Source: Faecalicatena orotica (GTDB lineage Bacteria; Bacillota; Clostridia; Lachnospirales; Lachnospiraceae). From it: a DNA stretch of 64,000 nucleotides. Every line of letters begins with the position of its first letter. The first letter of the stretch is position 1. The stretch lies in NCBI RefSeq assembly GCF_003149245.1, contig NZ_QGDL01000021.1:18014-82013 (forward strand), read 5' to 3'. The notes below the pieces were generated by a model. The model worked only from the letters and a program-made list of their open reading frames with translations, ran no database searches and was not told where the DNA came from. This document shows, in pieces, positions 1 through 8,615 of the stretch. The translations under genes and the position numbers were made by a program.

Positions 1-743
1 CTTCACAGGAAGTATACGGGGCCGCATCCAAGGGCATGTATACATATATCAAACATTTCGCATTTAACGATCAGGAAAACCACCGCGGTGACAGAGAGGG
101 GCAGTTTGCAGTCTGCACCTGGCTGAACGAACAGGCGGCACGGGAGATTTACCTGACTCCATTTGAAATGTGCATGAAGAACGGTGACGTAGAGTTGAAC
201 TATATCCGGAAAAATGACGACGGGACATACGAAAACGCAACCCGGGAAATCCGTGCCTGCCAGGCGGTCATGACAGCATTTAACCGTGTGGGATATACAT
301 GGACTGGCGCGTCCTATCCGCTGATCACAGGAATCTTAAGAGACGAATGGGCATTCAATGGATTTGTCCTGACAGATAACGCAAACACAGGCGTATTCAT
401 GGATGGATACCAGATGATCGAATCCGGGGCAGACGGGAAACTGACTTATGCGAAAGAATCCGCCCGGTTCGACTTCGATGAAAATGACCCGGCTGTATAC
501 CACTATGGAAGAGAAGCCATGCACCGCATGCTCTATACCATAGCCAACTCCAAAGCGATGAACGGCGCAATGCCGGGAAGTGTATTTAAAGATACGATGA
601 CACTGGTGGATAAAGTGAGACTGGCGATCAACATCATCTGCCCGCTGCTGATCCTTGGCATGGCTGTGCTGACTGTACGCAGATTCAGGAAGAAAAAGGC
701 GAAAGTGAGTGTTGAGTCAACAAGTGGACAGGAAGAATCTTAA
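1..743 (+). CDS. Glycoside hydrolase family 3 protein, C-terminal part (5' end outside window)
   Basis: The reading frame is open from the left edge of the window, so the start lies upstream. The visible part carries the GH3 catalytic-barrel motif KHFAFNDQE, then an AFNGFVLTDNAN segment in which the Asp of LTD is the probable nucleophile. It ends with one hydrophobic segment (about residues 200-220 of the visible part) followed by a basic tail, so the enzyme is probably anchored in the membrane by its C-terminus. It resembles the full-length GH3 at 5622-8615, which also has the barrel domain last and a C-terminal anchor; the two are probably paralogues. Likely beta-glucosidase-like exo-activity on a plant or host glycan; substrate unknown. 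Confidence 0.88.
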   Translation, partial: SQEVYGAASKGMYTYIKHFAFNDQENHRGDREGQFAVCTWLNEQAAREIYLTPFEMCMKNGDVELNYIRKNDDGTYENATREIRACQAVMTAFNRVGYTWTGASYPLITGILRDEWAFNGFVLTDNANTGVFMDGYQMIESGADGKLTYAKESARFDFDENDPAVYHYGREAMHRMLYTIANSKAMNGAMPGSVFKDTMTLVDKVRLAINIICPLLILGMAVLTVRRFRKKKAKVSVESTSGQEES

Positions 744-786
744 AACGAGTTATGACCAATAAGATTTAACAGATACAGGAAAGCGA

Positions 787-843
787 AAGGGAGCTGCTGT
801 ACCGGCTGATGAATGACATCAGCGGTGTAGCAGCTCCCTTTAC
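787..843 (+). terminator. Intrinsic terminator after the GH3 gene
   Basis: Perfect 10-bp stem GGGAGCTGCT (789-798) with AGCAGCTCCC (829-838), with further pairing inside, followed by a short TTTTA tract. It separates the GH3 gene from the AbiE unit. Confidence 0.8.
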
Positions 844-848
844 TATCG

Positions 849-877
849 TTGACTTTAGAGGAAAAAACGAATATAAT
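849..877 (+). promoter_or_regulatory. Sigma-A promoter of the abiE pair
   Basis: TTGACT at 849-854 and TATAAT at 872-877 with exactly 17 bp between them, about 55 bp upstream of the antitoxin start. This is one of the closest matches to consensus in the window, so tight repression by the antitoxin would be expected. Confidence 0.8.
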
Positions 878-883
878 ATATTA

Positions 884-917
884 AACCACACCATTGATGG
901 TGAATTTAGGTGTGGTT
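884..917 (+). promoter_or_regulatory. Inverted-repeat operator for AbiEi autoregulation
   Basis: AACCACACC (884-892) is repeated in inverted orientation as GGTGTGGTT (909-917). Nested inside is a second dyad, CACCAT-TG-ATGGTG (889-902). The repeats begin 7 bp after the -10 box and end 17 bp before the antitoxin start codon. AbiEi antitoxins of type IV systems are known to repress their own promoter through inverted repeats; that this pair is the operator is inference from position and symmetry. Confidence 0.7.
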
Positions 918-933
918 AAGTAGAGGTGGGAGA

Positions 934-1542
934 ATGGTTCAAGAAAAGGATAACGAGATATTAAGAAAACTATTCAGGCAACATAACTATATTATGACTA
1001 CCGCAGAACTTACATCTGCAAAGCTATATTACGCAGATATAAAACGGCTTATAGATGAAGGCTTAATTGAAAGAGTGAAGCGTGGCTACTATTATTGGAC
1101 TGAAAATTTTGGAGAAAGTGATATTGTAATCATCAATCGTCTGTTTCCCGATGCGGTGCTTTGTATGGAAACAGCACTCTTTTATTACAAATACAGCGAT
1201 AGAAATCCTGCCGAATGGAATTTAGCTATTAATAAAAATGTCTCAAGGCAGCGTACTAAAATTGATTATCCATTTATTAAGGCATATCGTGTTGAGCCAG
1301 AACTGGTTACGCTTGGAGAAACCACAGGAAAAATTGATTTTATTGATGTTTGTATTTATGATCGTGACCGAACCATTTGTGATGTATTGAGGAATATGAA
1401 TAAGATGGATAAAGAAATTTTTAATAAGGCAATACAAGGATATGTAAAAGACCCGAAAAAAAATATCCCCAACCTTATGGAGTATGCCAAAGTATTGCGG
1501 GTACAAAAACGAGTTAGGGATTTGATTGGAGTGTGGTTGTAA
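934..1542 (+). CDS. abiEi: AbiEi-family antitoxin / transcriptional repressor
   Basis: 202-residue protein. An N-terminal winged-helix region (about 1-55: helices, then a wing rich in Arg, Lys and Tyr) is followed by the AbiEi antitoxin domain. In type IV systems the antitoxin represses the operon and counteracts the toxin without forming a stable complex. I chose ATG 934 over GTG 910 because GAGGTGGGAG sits just upstream of 934. Its stop overlaps the toxin start (TAATG), so the two genes are translationally coupled. The promoter and operator described upstream support autoregulation. The pair may act in phage defence (abortive infection) or element maintenance. Confidence 0.85.
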   Translation: MVQEKDNEILRKLFRQHNYIMTTAELTSAKLYYADIKRLIDEGLIERVKRGYYYWTENFGESDIVIINRLFPDAVLCMETALFYYKYSDRNPAEWNLAINKNVSRQRTKIDYPFIKAYRVEPELVTLGETTGKIDFIDVCIYDRDRTICDVLRNMNKMDKEIFNKAIQGYVKDPKKNIPNLMEYAKVLRVQKRVRDLIGVWL

Positions 1543-2438
1543 TGGCCGATAAAGCGGCTTCCGTTCTTGCAAAACTAAGAAACAAAGCAAAAGCTTCTGG
1601 CATTAGTTATCAACAGTGTTTACAGCTTTTTGTACAGGAGGAATTTCTGCGGAGACTTTCAAAATCTGGATGTGAGGATAACCTCATTCTCAAAGGAGGT
1701 CTGTTTATTTACACACTTACAAACTTTGAGAGCCGGGCTACCATTGATGTTGATTTCCTGCTCCGGGGTTATTCAAATTCAATGGACAATATTAAAGAGC
1801 TGATTAGTAAAATCATTGAAACACCTACAGGTAATGATTATATCGTGATGACTGCGAAAGGTTTTGAGGAGATCTCACCGCAAAGAAAATATCACGGTAT
1901 CAGTACACAAATTATTGGGCAAATAAAAAATGTGAGGGTCCCCTTCAATGTTGATATAGGTGTGGGTGATATTATTGTGCCCAGGGCAGAACAGCGTAAA
2001 ATCAATACACAGCTTCCAGGCTTTGAAGTTCCTGTTATCAAGACCTACTCCCTTGAAAGTACTATCGCCGAAAAATTTGATGCAATCCTGCAACGCTTTG
2101 AACTGACGGGGAGAATGAAAGATTTTTACGACATCTGCTATCTGGCTAGGACTTTTGATTTCAATGGGGCAAAATTGCAGACTGCAATTTTTGAAACTTT
2201 GCAGCGGCGTGGCACTCCCTATGAGAGCAATAGTTTCAAGCGGATTGTTGCACTTGCCGAAGATGAAGATATGCGAAAGCGGTGGAAATATTTCTTGAAG
2301 AACATTAAAGATGATAAGCTTGAGTTTACTGTTGTGATTGAAGAAATTCAGGCATTCCTTGAACCTGTGTTTGAGGCAATAGTAAATGAAGTTGAATGGC
2401 AAGAACAATGGAACACTTCAGTAATGAGTTGGAGGTGA
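1542..2438 (+). CDS. abiEii: AbiEii-family nucleotidyltransferase toxin
   Basis: 298-residue nucleotidyltransferase-fold protein. Visible AbiEii signatures are LKGG (about 50-53), the metal-binding pair D69 and D71 in IDVDF, the IAEKFDAI helix (about 175-182) and RMKDFYDI (about 191-198). AbiEii toxins transfer nucleotides, probably to tRNA acceptor ends in characterised relatives, and stop growth. The start is ATG 1542, which overlaps the antitoxin stop; a GTG nine bases earlier is less likely. All key residues are present, so the toxin looks intact. The gene is more AT-rich than the flanking GH3 genes, in keeping with horizontal acquisition. Confidence 0.85.
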   Translation: MADKAASVLAKLRNKAKASGISYQQCLQLFVQEEFLRRLSKSGCEDNLILKGGLFIYTLTNFESRATIDVDFLLRGYSNSMDNIKELISKIIETPTGNDYIVMTAKGFEEISPQRKYHGISTQIIGQIKNVRVPFNVDIGVGDIIVPRAEQRKINTQLPGFEVPVIKTYSLESTIAEKFDAILQRFELTGRMKDFYDICYLARTFDFNGAKLQTAIFETLQRRGTPYESNSFKRIVALAEDEDMRKRWKYFLKNIKDDKLEFTVVIEEIQAFLEPVFEAIVNEVEWQEQWNTSVMSWR

Positions 2439-2533
2439 GAGTATAATGTTATCTCTTATCAAAAATATCATTACAAATCAAAAAATAAAGAAGATAAAAT
2501 AAAGTATATTAAGAAGCAGAAAGGATATGACAA

Positions 2534-3169
2534 ATGAAGAAAAAAATATTAATAATCTCAGCCATTATGCTGGCTGCATTCTCACTTGCCGGCTGTCAGT
2601 CAAAGACAGAACAGGAACCAGAAGAGCAGGCACAGCAGAGTCAGGAAGACCAGAGCAATGCAGACCTCCTGTCAGGAAAGCATCATGCGGAGATAACCGT
2701 GAAGGATTACGGCACAATAAAGGTAGAATTAGATGCAGATACAGCACCGGTCACAGTGACGAACTTTGTAGATCTGGCGAATGACGGATTTTATGACGGC
2801 CTTACATTTCACAGGATCATTTCCGGTTTCATGATTCAGGGCGGAGACCCACAGGGAAATGGGACAGGGGGTTCCGGTAAGACAATAAAGGGTGAATTTT
2901 CGTCGAATGGTGTGGAAAATCCGATCTCACATGAACGCGGAGTCATCTCGATGGCCCGGTCCCGGGACTATGACAGTGCCAGTTCCCAGTTCTTTATCAT
3001 GCATGAAGACACAGACTCATTAGACGGAGAGTACGCGGCATTCGGGCATGTGACAGAAGGCATGGAGATCGTGGATAAAATTTGTGAAGATACAAAAGTA
3101 GAGGATGGCAACGGCACCGTTGCGGCAGAAAACCAGCCGGTAATTGAGACAGTGAAGATTATAGATTAA
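2534..3169 (+). CDS. Cyclophilin-type peptidyl-prolyl cis-trans isomerase, lipoprotein
   Basis: 211 residues. The N-terminus is a lipoprotein signal with lipobox LAGC (Cys at about residue 21), then a Glu/Gln-rich linker, then a complete cyclophilin domain (about 48-211) with FHRIISGFMIQGGDP and the SSQFFI segment typical of the active site. It should catalyse proline isomerisation of exported proteins on the outer face of the membrane. AAGGA lies a few bases before the ATG. It stands alone, with a terminator after it. Confidence 0.92.
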   Translation: MKKKILIISAIMLAAFSLAGCQSKTEQEPEEQAQQSQEDQSNADLLSGKHHAEITVKDYGTIKVELDADTAPVTVTNFVDLANDGFYDGLTFHRIISGFMIQGGDPQGNGTGGSGKTIKGEFSSNGVENPISHERGVISMARSRDYDSASSQFFIMHEDTDSLDGEYAAFGHVTEGMEIVDKICEDTKVEDGNGTVAAENQPVIETVKIID

Positions 3170-3203
3170 GTTTTTATAATGATACAAATATAAAATCAAC
3201 AAA

Positions 3204-3270
3204 AATGAGCGTTTAAAGTATGACAGAGTGTCTTTAAAGATATGATGGATTCTTAAGCGCCCATTTTTTA
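3204..3270 (+). terminator. Intrinsic terminator after the cyclophilin gene
   Basis: ATGAGCGTTTAA (from 3205) pairs, with G-U pairs, with TTAAGCGCCCAT (3253-3263 region), and a TTTTTT tract follows at 3264-3269. The loop is long (about 35 nt). Confidence 0.65.
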
Positions 3271-3282
3271 TCTAAAATAAGA

Positions 3283-3340
3283 TTGACGCATCTGGGTTTA
3301 ATGTGTTAAACTCACAATAAAGGTTGAATAAATTAAACCC
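3283..3340 (+). promoter_or_regulatory. blaI-like promoter with two dyad operators
   Basis: TTGACG (3283-3288) and a weak -10, TTAAAC (3306-3311), are spaced by 17 bp. A perfect dyad GTTTAA-TGTG-TTAAAC (3296-3311) covers the spacer and -10. A second, imperfect copy of the same half-sites (GGTTGAA...TTAAACC, about 3322-3340) lies between it and the ribosome site. Paired dyads over the promoter are the classic arrangement for BlaI/MecI dimers; assigning them to the adjacent repressor is inference. Confidence 0.65.
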
Positions 3341-3357
3341 ACAAGGAGGATGAACCA

Positions 3358-3720
3358 ATGGATACACCGAAAGTTTTTGAAAGCGAATACCGTTTCTGTC
3401 TGATTCTGTGGGAGAATGAACCCGTTGGGAGCACACAGCTTGTTAAGCTCTGTAAAGAAAAGCTGGGCTGGTCCAAGGCAACAACCTATACAGTCATCCG
3501 CCGTCTTTCGGAACGCGGCGTTTTGAAGAATGAAAATGCCGTTGTAACATCTCTCATTTCAAAAGACGAGGTGCAGGCAGCGGAAATTGATGAACTGTTG
3601 GAGAAAACCTTTGAAGGCTCACTTCCCGCATTTGTTTCGGCATTTACAAGACACAAAAAGCTGTCATCAGAACAGATAGAGGAAATCCGCCGAATGATTG
3701 ATTCTTATGAGGAGGAATAA
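3358..3720 (+). CDS. BlaI/MecI/CopY-family repressor
   Basis: 120 residues, the family's usual length. The N-terminal winged helix (about 8-75) includes LGWSKATTYTVIRRLSERGVL, and the C-terminal helices form the dimerisation region. In this family the repressor is cleaved or released after the partner metalloprotease senses a signal at the membrane. AAGGAGG precedes the ATG, and only two bases separate its stop from the blaR1-like gene. No beta-lactamase or penicillin-binding protein gene is adjacent, so the regulon is not apparent. Confidence 0.9.
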   Translation: MDTPKVFESEYRFCLILWENEPVGSTQLVKLCKEKLGWSKATTYTVIRRLSERGVLKNENAVVTSLISKDEVQAAEIDELLEKTFEGSLPAFVSAFTRHKKLSSEQIEEIRRMIDSYEEE

Positions 3721-3722
3721 GC

Positions 3723-5345
3723 ATGGAGGCAGTTTTTTTACAACTTCTGAACATGAGTATTGCAGGCAGCTGGATGATTTTTGCAGTGATGCTTTTACGT
3801 TTCCCGTTAAAGAAAGCGCCAAGGTGGGTTACCTGTGTACTCTGGGGCTTAGTTGGCATCCGGCTTATTTTTCCGTTTTCAATTGAGAGCATTCTCAGTC
3901 TTATTCCAAGTGCCCAGACGATACCGGAGAATTTTGTTCATATGGAACAGCCGGCAATCAGCAGCGGGATTGATGTAGTTAACCAGATTATGAACCCGGT
4001 CCTGTCACGGCAGTTTGCACCCGATCCTGCATCCAGTGCAGACCCACTGCAGATTATTACATATATCGTGTCTGTCATCTGGCTGATCGGGATGGCACTC
4101 ATGTTGTTATATATGGTTTGTAGTTTTTTTATACTAAAGGCCATAATGAGGACGGCCGTGCGGGTGCGCGGAAATGTATGGCAGAGTGAGCGCGTCAGGT
4201 CTCCTTTCGTATTGGGGATGATCCGTCCCCGGATTTACCTGCCCTTCCACATGAGTTCTGCAAAGATGAAATACGTAATAGCACATGAGAAGGCCCATAT
4301 ACGCCGGCATGATCACTGGACAAAACCGATAGGATTTTTAGTCTTAACAGTGTATTGGTTTAATCCGGCCATATGGGCAGCATATATCCTGCTATGCCGT
4401 GATATCGAAGTGGCCTGTGATGAGAGTGCGGTCAGAAATATGGGGGTGGACGAAAGGAAATCCTATTCTATGACGCTGCTTTCTTTTGGAAGCGGGCATC
4501 ATACACCGGCAATCTGTCCGCTGGCATTTGGTGAAGGAAACATCAGACAGAGAGTTAAAAATGTTCTGAATTATAAAAAACCAGTATTGTGGATGCTGAT
4601 TGCAGCAGTAATTGTATGCACGGCTGTGGCAGTATGTTTCATGACAAATCCAAAAGAAAAGATTCAGAAAGTGGATGCACTGGAAGTAGCTGTTAAAGAA
4701 GCAATACTTGAGTATTGGAAAGACGACAGAGAAGAAGTTGATTTTCAATGTGAAAGCCATGTGACTCTGGCTGAGCTGTCAGGGGAACGTACGGACGAAA
4801 AGACAGGAAAGACGATTGAAACAAAAGAGGTTTATGCAATGGTATGTGAACAGTCAGTCAGCTATGACGAGGAGCCGTTCACACTTGTAGGTGCAAGTTC
4901 CATGCCGGCAGTGCTGAGCTTTGACGTGGCTTCAGATGGTTCTTACAATCTCACAGATTATTGGGTGCCTCAGGACGGGGATTATAATGAGCCCAGTATC
5001 AGGGAACGTTTTGCGGCCCTCCCGCCGGAGGTGGCAGAAGAGGCGCTGGATACGCAGAAGTATGCGGTTTCACAGATACAGGACTGCTATACGCAGATTG
5101 TAGAGTATGGCGATGTGGACACGGCCCGGATTTTAGAAAAACTATTCGATGTGATTATGGCGTCACCAGATGAAATGTTGAGTCCACAAGATATCATACA
5201 GGCACATCCGGTAGAATATCGTGAGCTTATTTTCTATAACGATTACACCGTGCAGTATATACGTTCAAAAATCAAGGAAGACAAGGTTTCAGGAACAGAA
5301 GCGGAAGTCATGCGGCGTATCATGGCTGAGCTGACCGGGGAATAG
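3723..5345 (+). CDS. BlaR1-like M56-family sensor metalloprotease
   Basis: 540 residues. Several N-terminal membrane segments surround a cytoplasmic zinc-protease motif HEKAH (about residues 187-191) followed by the conserved CDESAV segment. A further membrane helix lies at about 288-308. The C-terminal roughly 230 residues are probably extracellular, but I do not see the SxxK/SxN/KTG motifs of the penicillin-binding sensor of true BlaR1. The partner is the upstream repressor, with which it forms a two-gene operon. The stimulus is therefore unknown and need not be a beta-lactam. Confidence 0.85.
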   Translation: MEAVFLQLLNMSIAGSWMIFAVMLLRFPLKKAPRWVTCVLWGLVGIRLIFPFSIESILSLIPSAQTIPENFVHMEQPAISSGIDVVNQIMNPVLSRQFAPDPASSADPLQIITYIVSVIWLIGMALMLLYMVCSFFILKAIMRTAVRVRGNVWQSERVRSPFVLGMIRPRIYLPFHMSSAKMKYVIAHEKAHIRRHDHWTKPIGFLVLTVYWFNPAIWAAYILLCRDIEVACDESAVRNMGVDERKSYSMTLLSFGSGHHTPAICPLAFGEGNIRQRVKNVLNYKKPVLWMLIAAVIVCTAVAVCFMTNPKEKIQKVDALEVAVKEAILEYWKDDREEVDFQCESHVTLAELSGERTDEKTGKTIETKEVYAMVCEQSVSYDEEPFTLVGASSMPAVLSFDVASDGSYNLTDYWVPQDGDYNEPSIRERFAALPPEVAEEALDTQKYAVSQIQDCYTQIVEYGDVDTARILEKLFDVIMASPDEMLSPQDIIQAHPVEYRELIFYNDYTVQYIRSKIKEDKVSGTEAEVMRRIMAELTGE

Positions 5346-5395
5346 ACAAAAATGTAATGTTAGTACTGTTTTTATATTTCATAAGATTTAGGTTA

Positions 5396-5427
5396 AACAG
5401 GCATATCTCTCAGGAGGTATGCCTGTT
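5396..5427 (+). terminator. Hairpin terminator after the blaR1-like gene
   Basis: Perfect 10-bp stem AACAGGCATA (5396-5405) with TATGCCTGTT (5418-5427) and a 12-nt loop. The flanks are only weakly U-rich, so termination strength is uncertain. Confidence 0.55.
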
Positions 5428-5571
5428 TGACTTCCGGAAAAGGATTGAATTGCAGGTTATGTCCTCCAAGATGACAATTCGTGAACAACCTATTGTCAAA
5501 TTGTTAAATTTATTTAAAATAAAAGCATAAGTTTTGTGCAAAGTAATTACTGCAATCTTATGCCAAAAGGA

Positions 5572-5589
5572 TATATCAGCGCTGATATA
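5572..5589 (+). promoter_or_regulatory. 18-bp perfect palindrome before the GH3 operon
   Basis: TATATCAGCGCTGATATA is a perfect, uninterrupted palindrome ending 32 bp before the GH3 start codon. Size and position suit an operator for a dimeric sugar-responsive repressor (LacI-, GntR- or TetR-like); no such regulator is encoded nearby. A possible -35 (TTGTCA, 5493-5498) lies upstream, but I cannot fix a convincing -10. Confidence 0.55.
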
Positions 5590-5621
5590 GGAAAAAAGGA
5601 TAATTAGGGAGGACAACATTT

Positions 5622-8615
5622 ATGAAACGCAGCAGATTGTGGACCGGTCTTGCATCGGCCACCTCGTTCTTTCTGGTAGCGTCAACTCTGGGAATGAACT
5701 GTATGATGGGCTATCAGGGAACGATTAACCAGGCACTCGGGATTTCTACCAGCAAGGTTGTAAATGAAAGCGATTCAGAAACAGAGAATACGACATATTT
5801 TGAGAGTGAATATGGAGAGCTAAACGCGGAAAACCTTCAGAAATTAATCGCGGATACATATGACGAAAGCGTAATGGAGCAGGAGGAGGGAAGCGTCCTT
5901 CTGAAAAATGAAAACAATGCACTCCCGCTTTCGGCAGAGGAAACGAGGATCACCCTGTTCGGCCATGCAGTGGCACAGCCGCTCTACAAGTCAAATTCGG
6001 CCGGATCAAGTGGGTATGAGGGAGAATACTGTATCGACTTGTACACAGCGATGACAGATGCAGGCTTTGCAGTAAATGACACGCTGTTTGACGCTTACAA
6101 AAGCAGCAGCACATCCCGTTCAAGCGGAGTAGCAAGCTTTGGACAGGAAGAGACGGAATGGGCGCTTGGAGAGGAAGACAGTTCCTTCTATACAAAGGAG
6201 CTTCAGGAATCATGGCAGGATGACTATAATGATGTAGCAATTGTTATGCTCTCCAGAGAAGGCGGTGAAGGTGCGGAGGTTCAGACAGAAGATCCCACAG
6301 GAATCAGCCAGCTTGCCCTTCATCAGGAGGAGAAAGACCTTCTCCAGATGATTAAAGACTCTGGCAAATTTAAAAAGACCATTGTTCTGGTTAACAGCGG
6401 CAATGCGATGGAGCTCAACTGGCTGGACGAGTACAATGTAGATGCATGCCTCTGGATCGGCCTTCCAGGGCAGAGGGGATTCGAAGGTGTTGCCAACATA
6501 CTGACCGGAGCGGCGAATCCGTCAGGACACCTTACCGACACGTATGCAGTCAATTCACTTTCAGCTCCGGCAGTGGTCAATGGGAGCTTTAACAACCAGA
6601 ATTGGACGAATCTGGACTATGTACTGCAAAATACGGAAGATGCTGAAGAAAATCTTGCATGGTACAGTGTGCAGGCAGAGGGAATCTATGTGGGATATAA
6701 ATATTATGAAACCCGCTATGAGGATACCATTTTGGGACAAGGGAATGCTGCTTCTGCAAAAGGTTCCACTACAGGAAAAAACTGGAACTACAATGAAGAG
6801 GTTCAATATCCGTTTGGCTATGGACTGTCCTACACTTCCTTTGAACAGAAACTGGACGGTGTGGAGATAGACGGGGACGACATTAAGGTTGCCGTGACAG
6901 TCACAAATACGGGCAATACTGCCGGAAAATCCGTTGTCCAGGTTTATGCACAGACTCCATACGGGGATTATGAAAAGACGAATAAAGTAGAAAAATCTGC
7001 GGTTCAGCTGCTGGATTTCGGAAAAACAGATGTACTGGAACCGGGAGTATCCCAGACGGTGACGATTGACTGCGATAAATACCTTCTGGCGAGCTACGAT
7101 TATGTAAATGCCAAAGGATATATCATAAGCGGGGGCGCTCATTACATTTCCATCGGCGATGATTCCCATGATGCATTAAATAACATACTTGCAGCCAAAG
7201 GGGCATCCGGCATGGTTGCGGTTACTGGAAGTGCAGCGGAAGGAAATGCAGATAAGGCTTATAAGTGGGATGAAACATTTGATGACACATCCTACCGGAA
7301 TTCTGAATATACAGGCGAAGAGGTCACGAACCAGTTTGCGGACTGTGATATCAACTACTGGCAGGAGAATGCAGTCACCTATTTATCCAGAAATGACTGG
7401 GATGCGACTTACCCGGTGAGTGCAACGAAGATCGAAGCAACGGATGAGATGATAGAGGTGCTGAACGGGATTTACTATGAAAAACCGGAAGACGCCCTGT
7501 CAATCAGTGATTATACATTGGGCGATAATCAGAATATCCCGCTTGCAACTCTGATTGGAAAAGACTATGATGACGAGGCTTGGGAGACATATCTGAACCA
7601 GTTTACACTGGAGGAACTGTCAGTCCTGACGGCCGATAACTTCGGGACAGCAGAAATCGCAAGCGTTGGAAAACCGGCAGTTGTTGTCGGTGACGGACCG
7701 GACGGTGCGGGCGGAAAGTTTGATGAAAAAGAATACGGCGACGGCAGAGATGACTGCTGCTTCCCGTGTGAAAACATTCTGGCTGCAACATTTAACAAAG
7801 ATTTATTAGAGCGAAGAGGGGAACTGATGGCAGAAGAGGCAATGTATCTGGGCATGGCCGAAATATGGATGCCGGGTACGAACCTCCACAGGACTCCATT
7901 CGGGGGACGTAATTTCGAGTATTATTCAGAAGATGCGGTCATGACTTATCTTTGTTCCGTGCAGGAAGTACAGGCAATGGAATCAAAGGGAGTGCATTCC
8001 GGAGAAAAACACCTGACAGGCAATGACCAGGAGAACAACCGTCAGGGAATCAGCGTGTTCTTTAACGAGCAGGCATTCAGAGAAGGTTCCTTAAGAGGCA
8101 GTGAAGGGGCATTAACAGAAGGCGGCGGTCAGGCAGTTATGCATGCATTTAACCGTCTCGGTATGAAATGGTGTTCTGCAAGTACGGCACTCTGCACACA
8201 AGTTTTAGGTAATGAGTGGGGCTTTAACGGACAGCAGGAAACAGATGCGGTCGCTACGGCAGAGGGGTACAAGGCTCATTTTGCAACCACTCTGGCAGCA
8301 GGAACGAATACATACTGTCTCGATTTCAGCGGCGCAAGTTCAAAAGCACTTGTGAAAGAGATCAAGGCAAATGATGACGGATACCTCCTCGGAAAACTCA
8401 GGGATTCCGCACACAATTATTTATATATTATCGCAAACAGTGCTGTCATGAATGGCTACAGCACAGATTCTAAAGTCGTATCCATCACACCTTGGTGGCA
8501 GCCGGCAATGTATGCGGCAATCGCAGTATTTGCCGTTCTTGAGATTCTATTTCTTGCGGTATTGATTCGAAGCAGACGAAAAGCAGCTATTAAGGTTGAG
8601 GAGGTGCAGAAATAA
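5622..8615 (+). CDS. Membrane-anchored glycoside hydrolase family 3 enzyme, reversed domain order
   Basis: 997 residues. The N-terminus has an uncleaved-signal-like hydrophobic segment (about 8-30). The GH3 alpha/beta-sandwich domain comes first (SVLLKNENNALPL at about 91-103; REGGEGAE near 207-214, a likely acid/base region), then a fibronectin-III-like domain (FGYGLSYTSFE, VTVTNTG), then the catalytic barrel last (GEKHLTGNDQE near 795; probable nucleophile Asp875 in ETDAV). A second membrane helix (about 956-978) and basic tail end the protein. This order is the reverse of most GH3 enzymes but is known from Ruminococcus albus and Butyrivibrio beta-glucosidases. It overlaps the next gene by one base and heads an operon with a membrane protein and a GH2 enzyme. 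Probable beta-glucosidase-type activity at the cell surface; substrate unknown. Confidence 0.88.
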   Translation: MKRSRLWTGLASATSFFLVASTLGMNCMMGYQGTINQALGISTSKVVNESDSETENTTYFESEYGELNAENLQKLIADTYDESVMEQEEGSVLLKNENNALPLSAEETRITLFGHAVAQPLYKSNSAGSSGYEGEYCIDLYTAMTDAGFAVNDTLFDAYKSSSTSRSSGVASFGQEETEWALGEEDSSFYTKELQESWQDDYNDVAIVMLSREGGEGAEVQTEDPTGISQLALHQEEKDLLQMIKDSGKFKKTIVLVNSGNAMELNWLDEYNVDACLWIGLPGQRGFEGVANILTGAANPSGHLTDTYAVNSLSAPAVVNGSFNNQNWTNLDYVLQNTEDAEENLAWYSVQAEGIYVGYKYYETRYEDTILGQGNAASAKGSTTGKNWNYNEEVQYPFGYGLSYTSFEQKLDGVEIDGDDIKVAVTVTNTGNTAGKSVVQVYAQTPYGDYEKTNKVEKSAVQLLDFGKTDVLEPGVSQTVTIDCDKYLLASYDYVNAKGYIISGGAHYISIGDDSHDALNNILAAKGASGMVAVTGSAAEGNADKAYKWDETFDDTSYRNSEYTGEEVTNQFADCDINYWQENAVTYLSRNDWDATYPVSATKIEATDEMIEVLNGIYYEKPEDALSISDYTLGDNQNIPLATLIGKDYDDEAWETYLNQFTLEELSVLTADNFGTAEIASVGKPAVVVGDGPDGAGGKFDEKEYGDGRDDCCFPCENILAATFNKDLLERRGELMAEEAMYLGMAEIWMPGTNLHRTPFGGRNFEYYSEDAVMTYLCSVQEVQAMESKGVHSGEKHLTGNDQENNRQGISVFFNEQAFREGSLRGSEGALTEGGGQAVMHAFNRLGMKWCSASTALCTQVLGNEWGFNGQQETDAVATAEGYKAHFATTLAAGTNTYCLDFSGASSKALVKEIKANDDGYLLGKLRDSAHNYLYIIANSAVMNGYSTDSKVVSITPWWQPAMYAAIAVFAVLEILFLAVLIRSRRKAAIKVEEVQK

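Noticed and set aside
3358..5345. Beta-lactam resistance locus
   Set aside because: No beta-lactamase or resistant penicillin-binding protein is adjacent and the sensor domain lacks visible penicillin-binding motifs.
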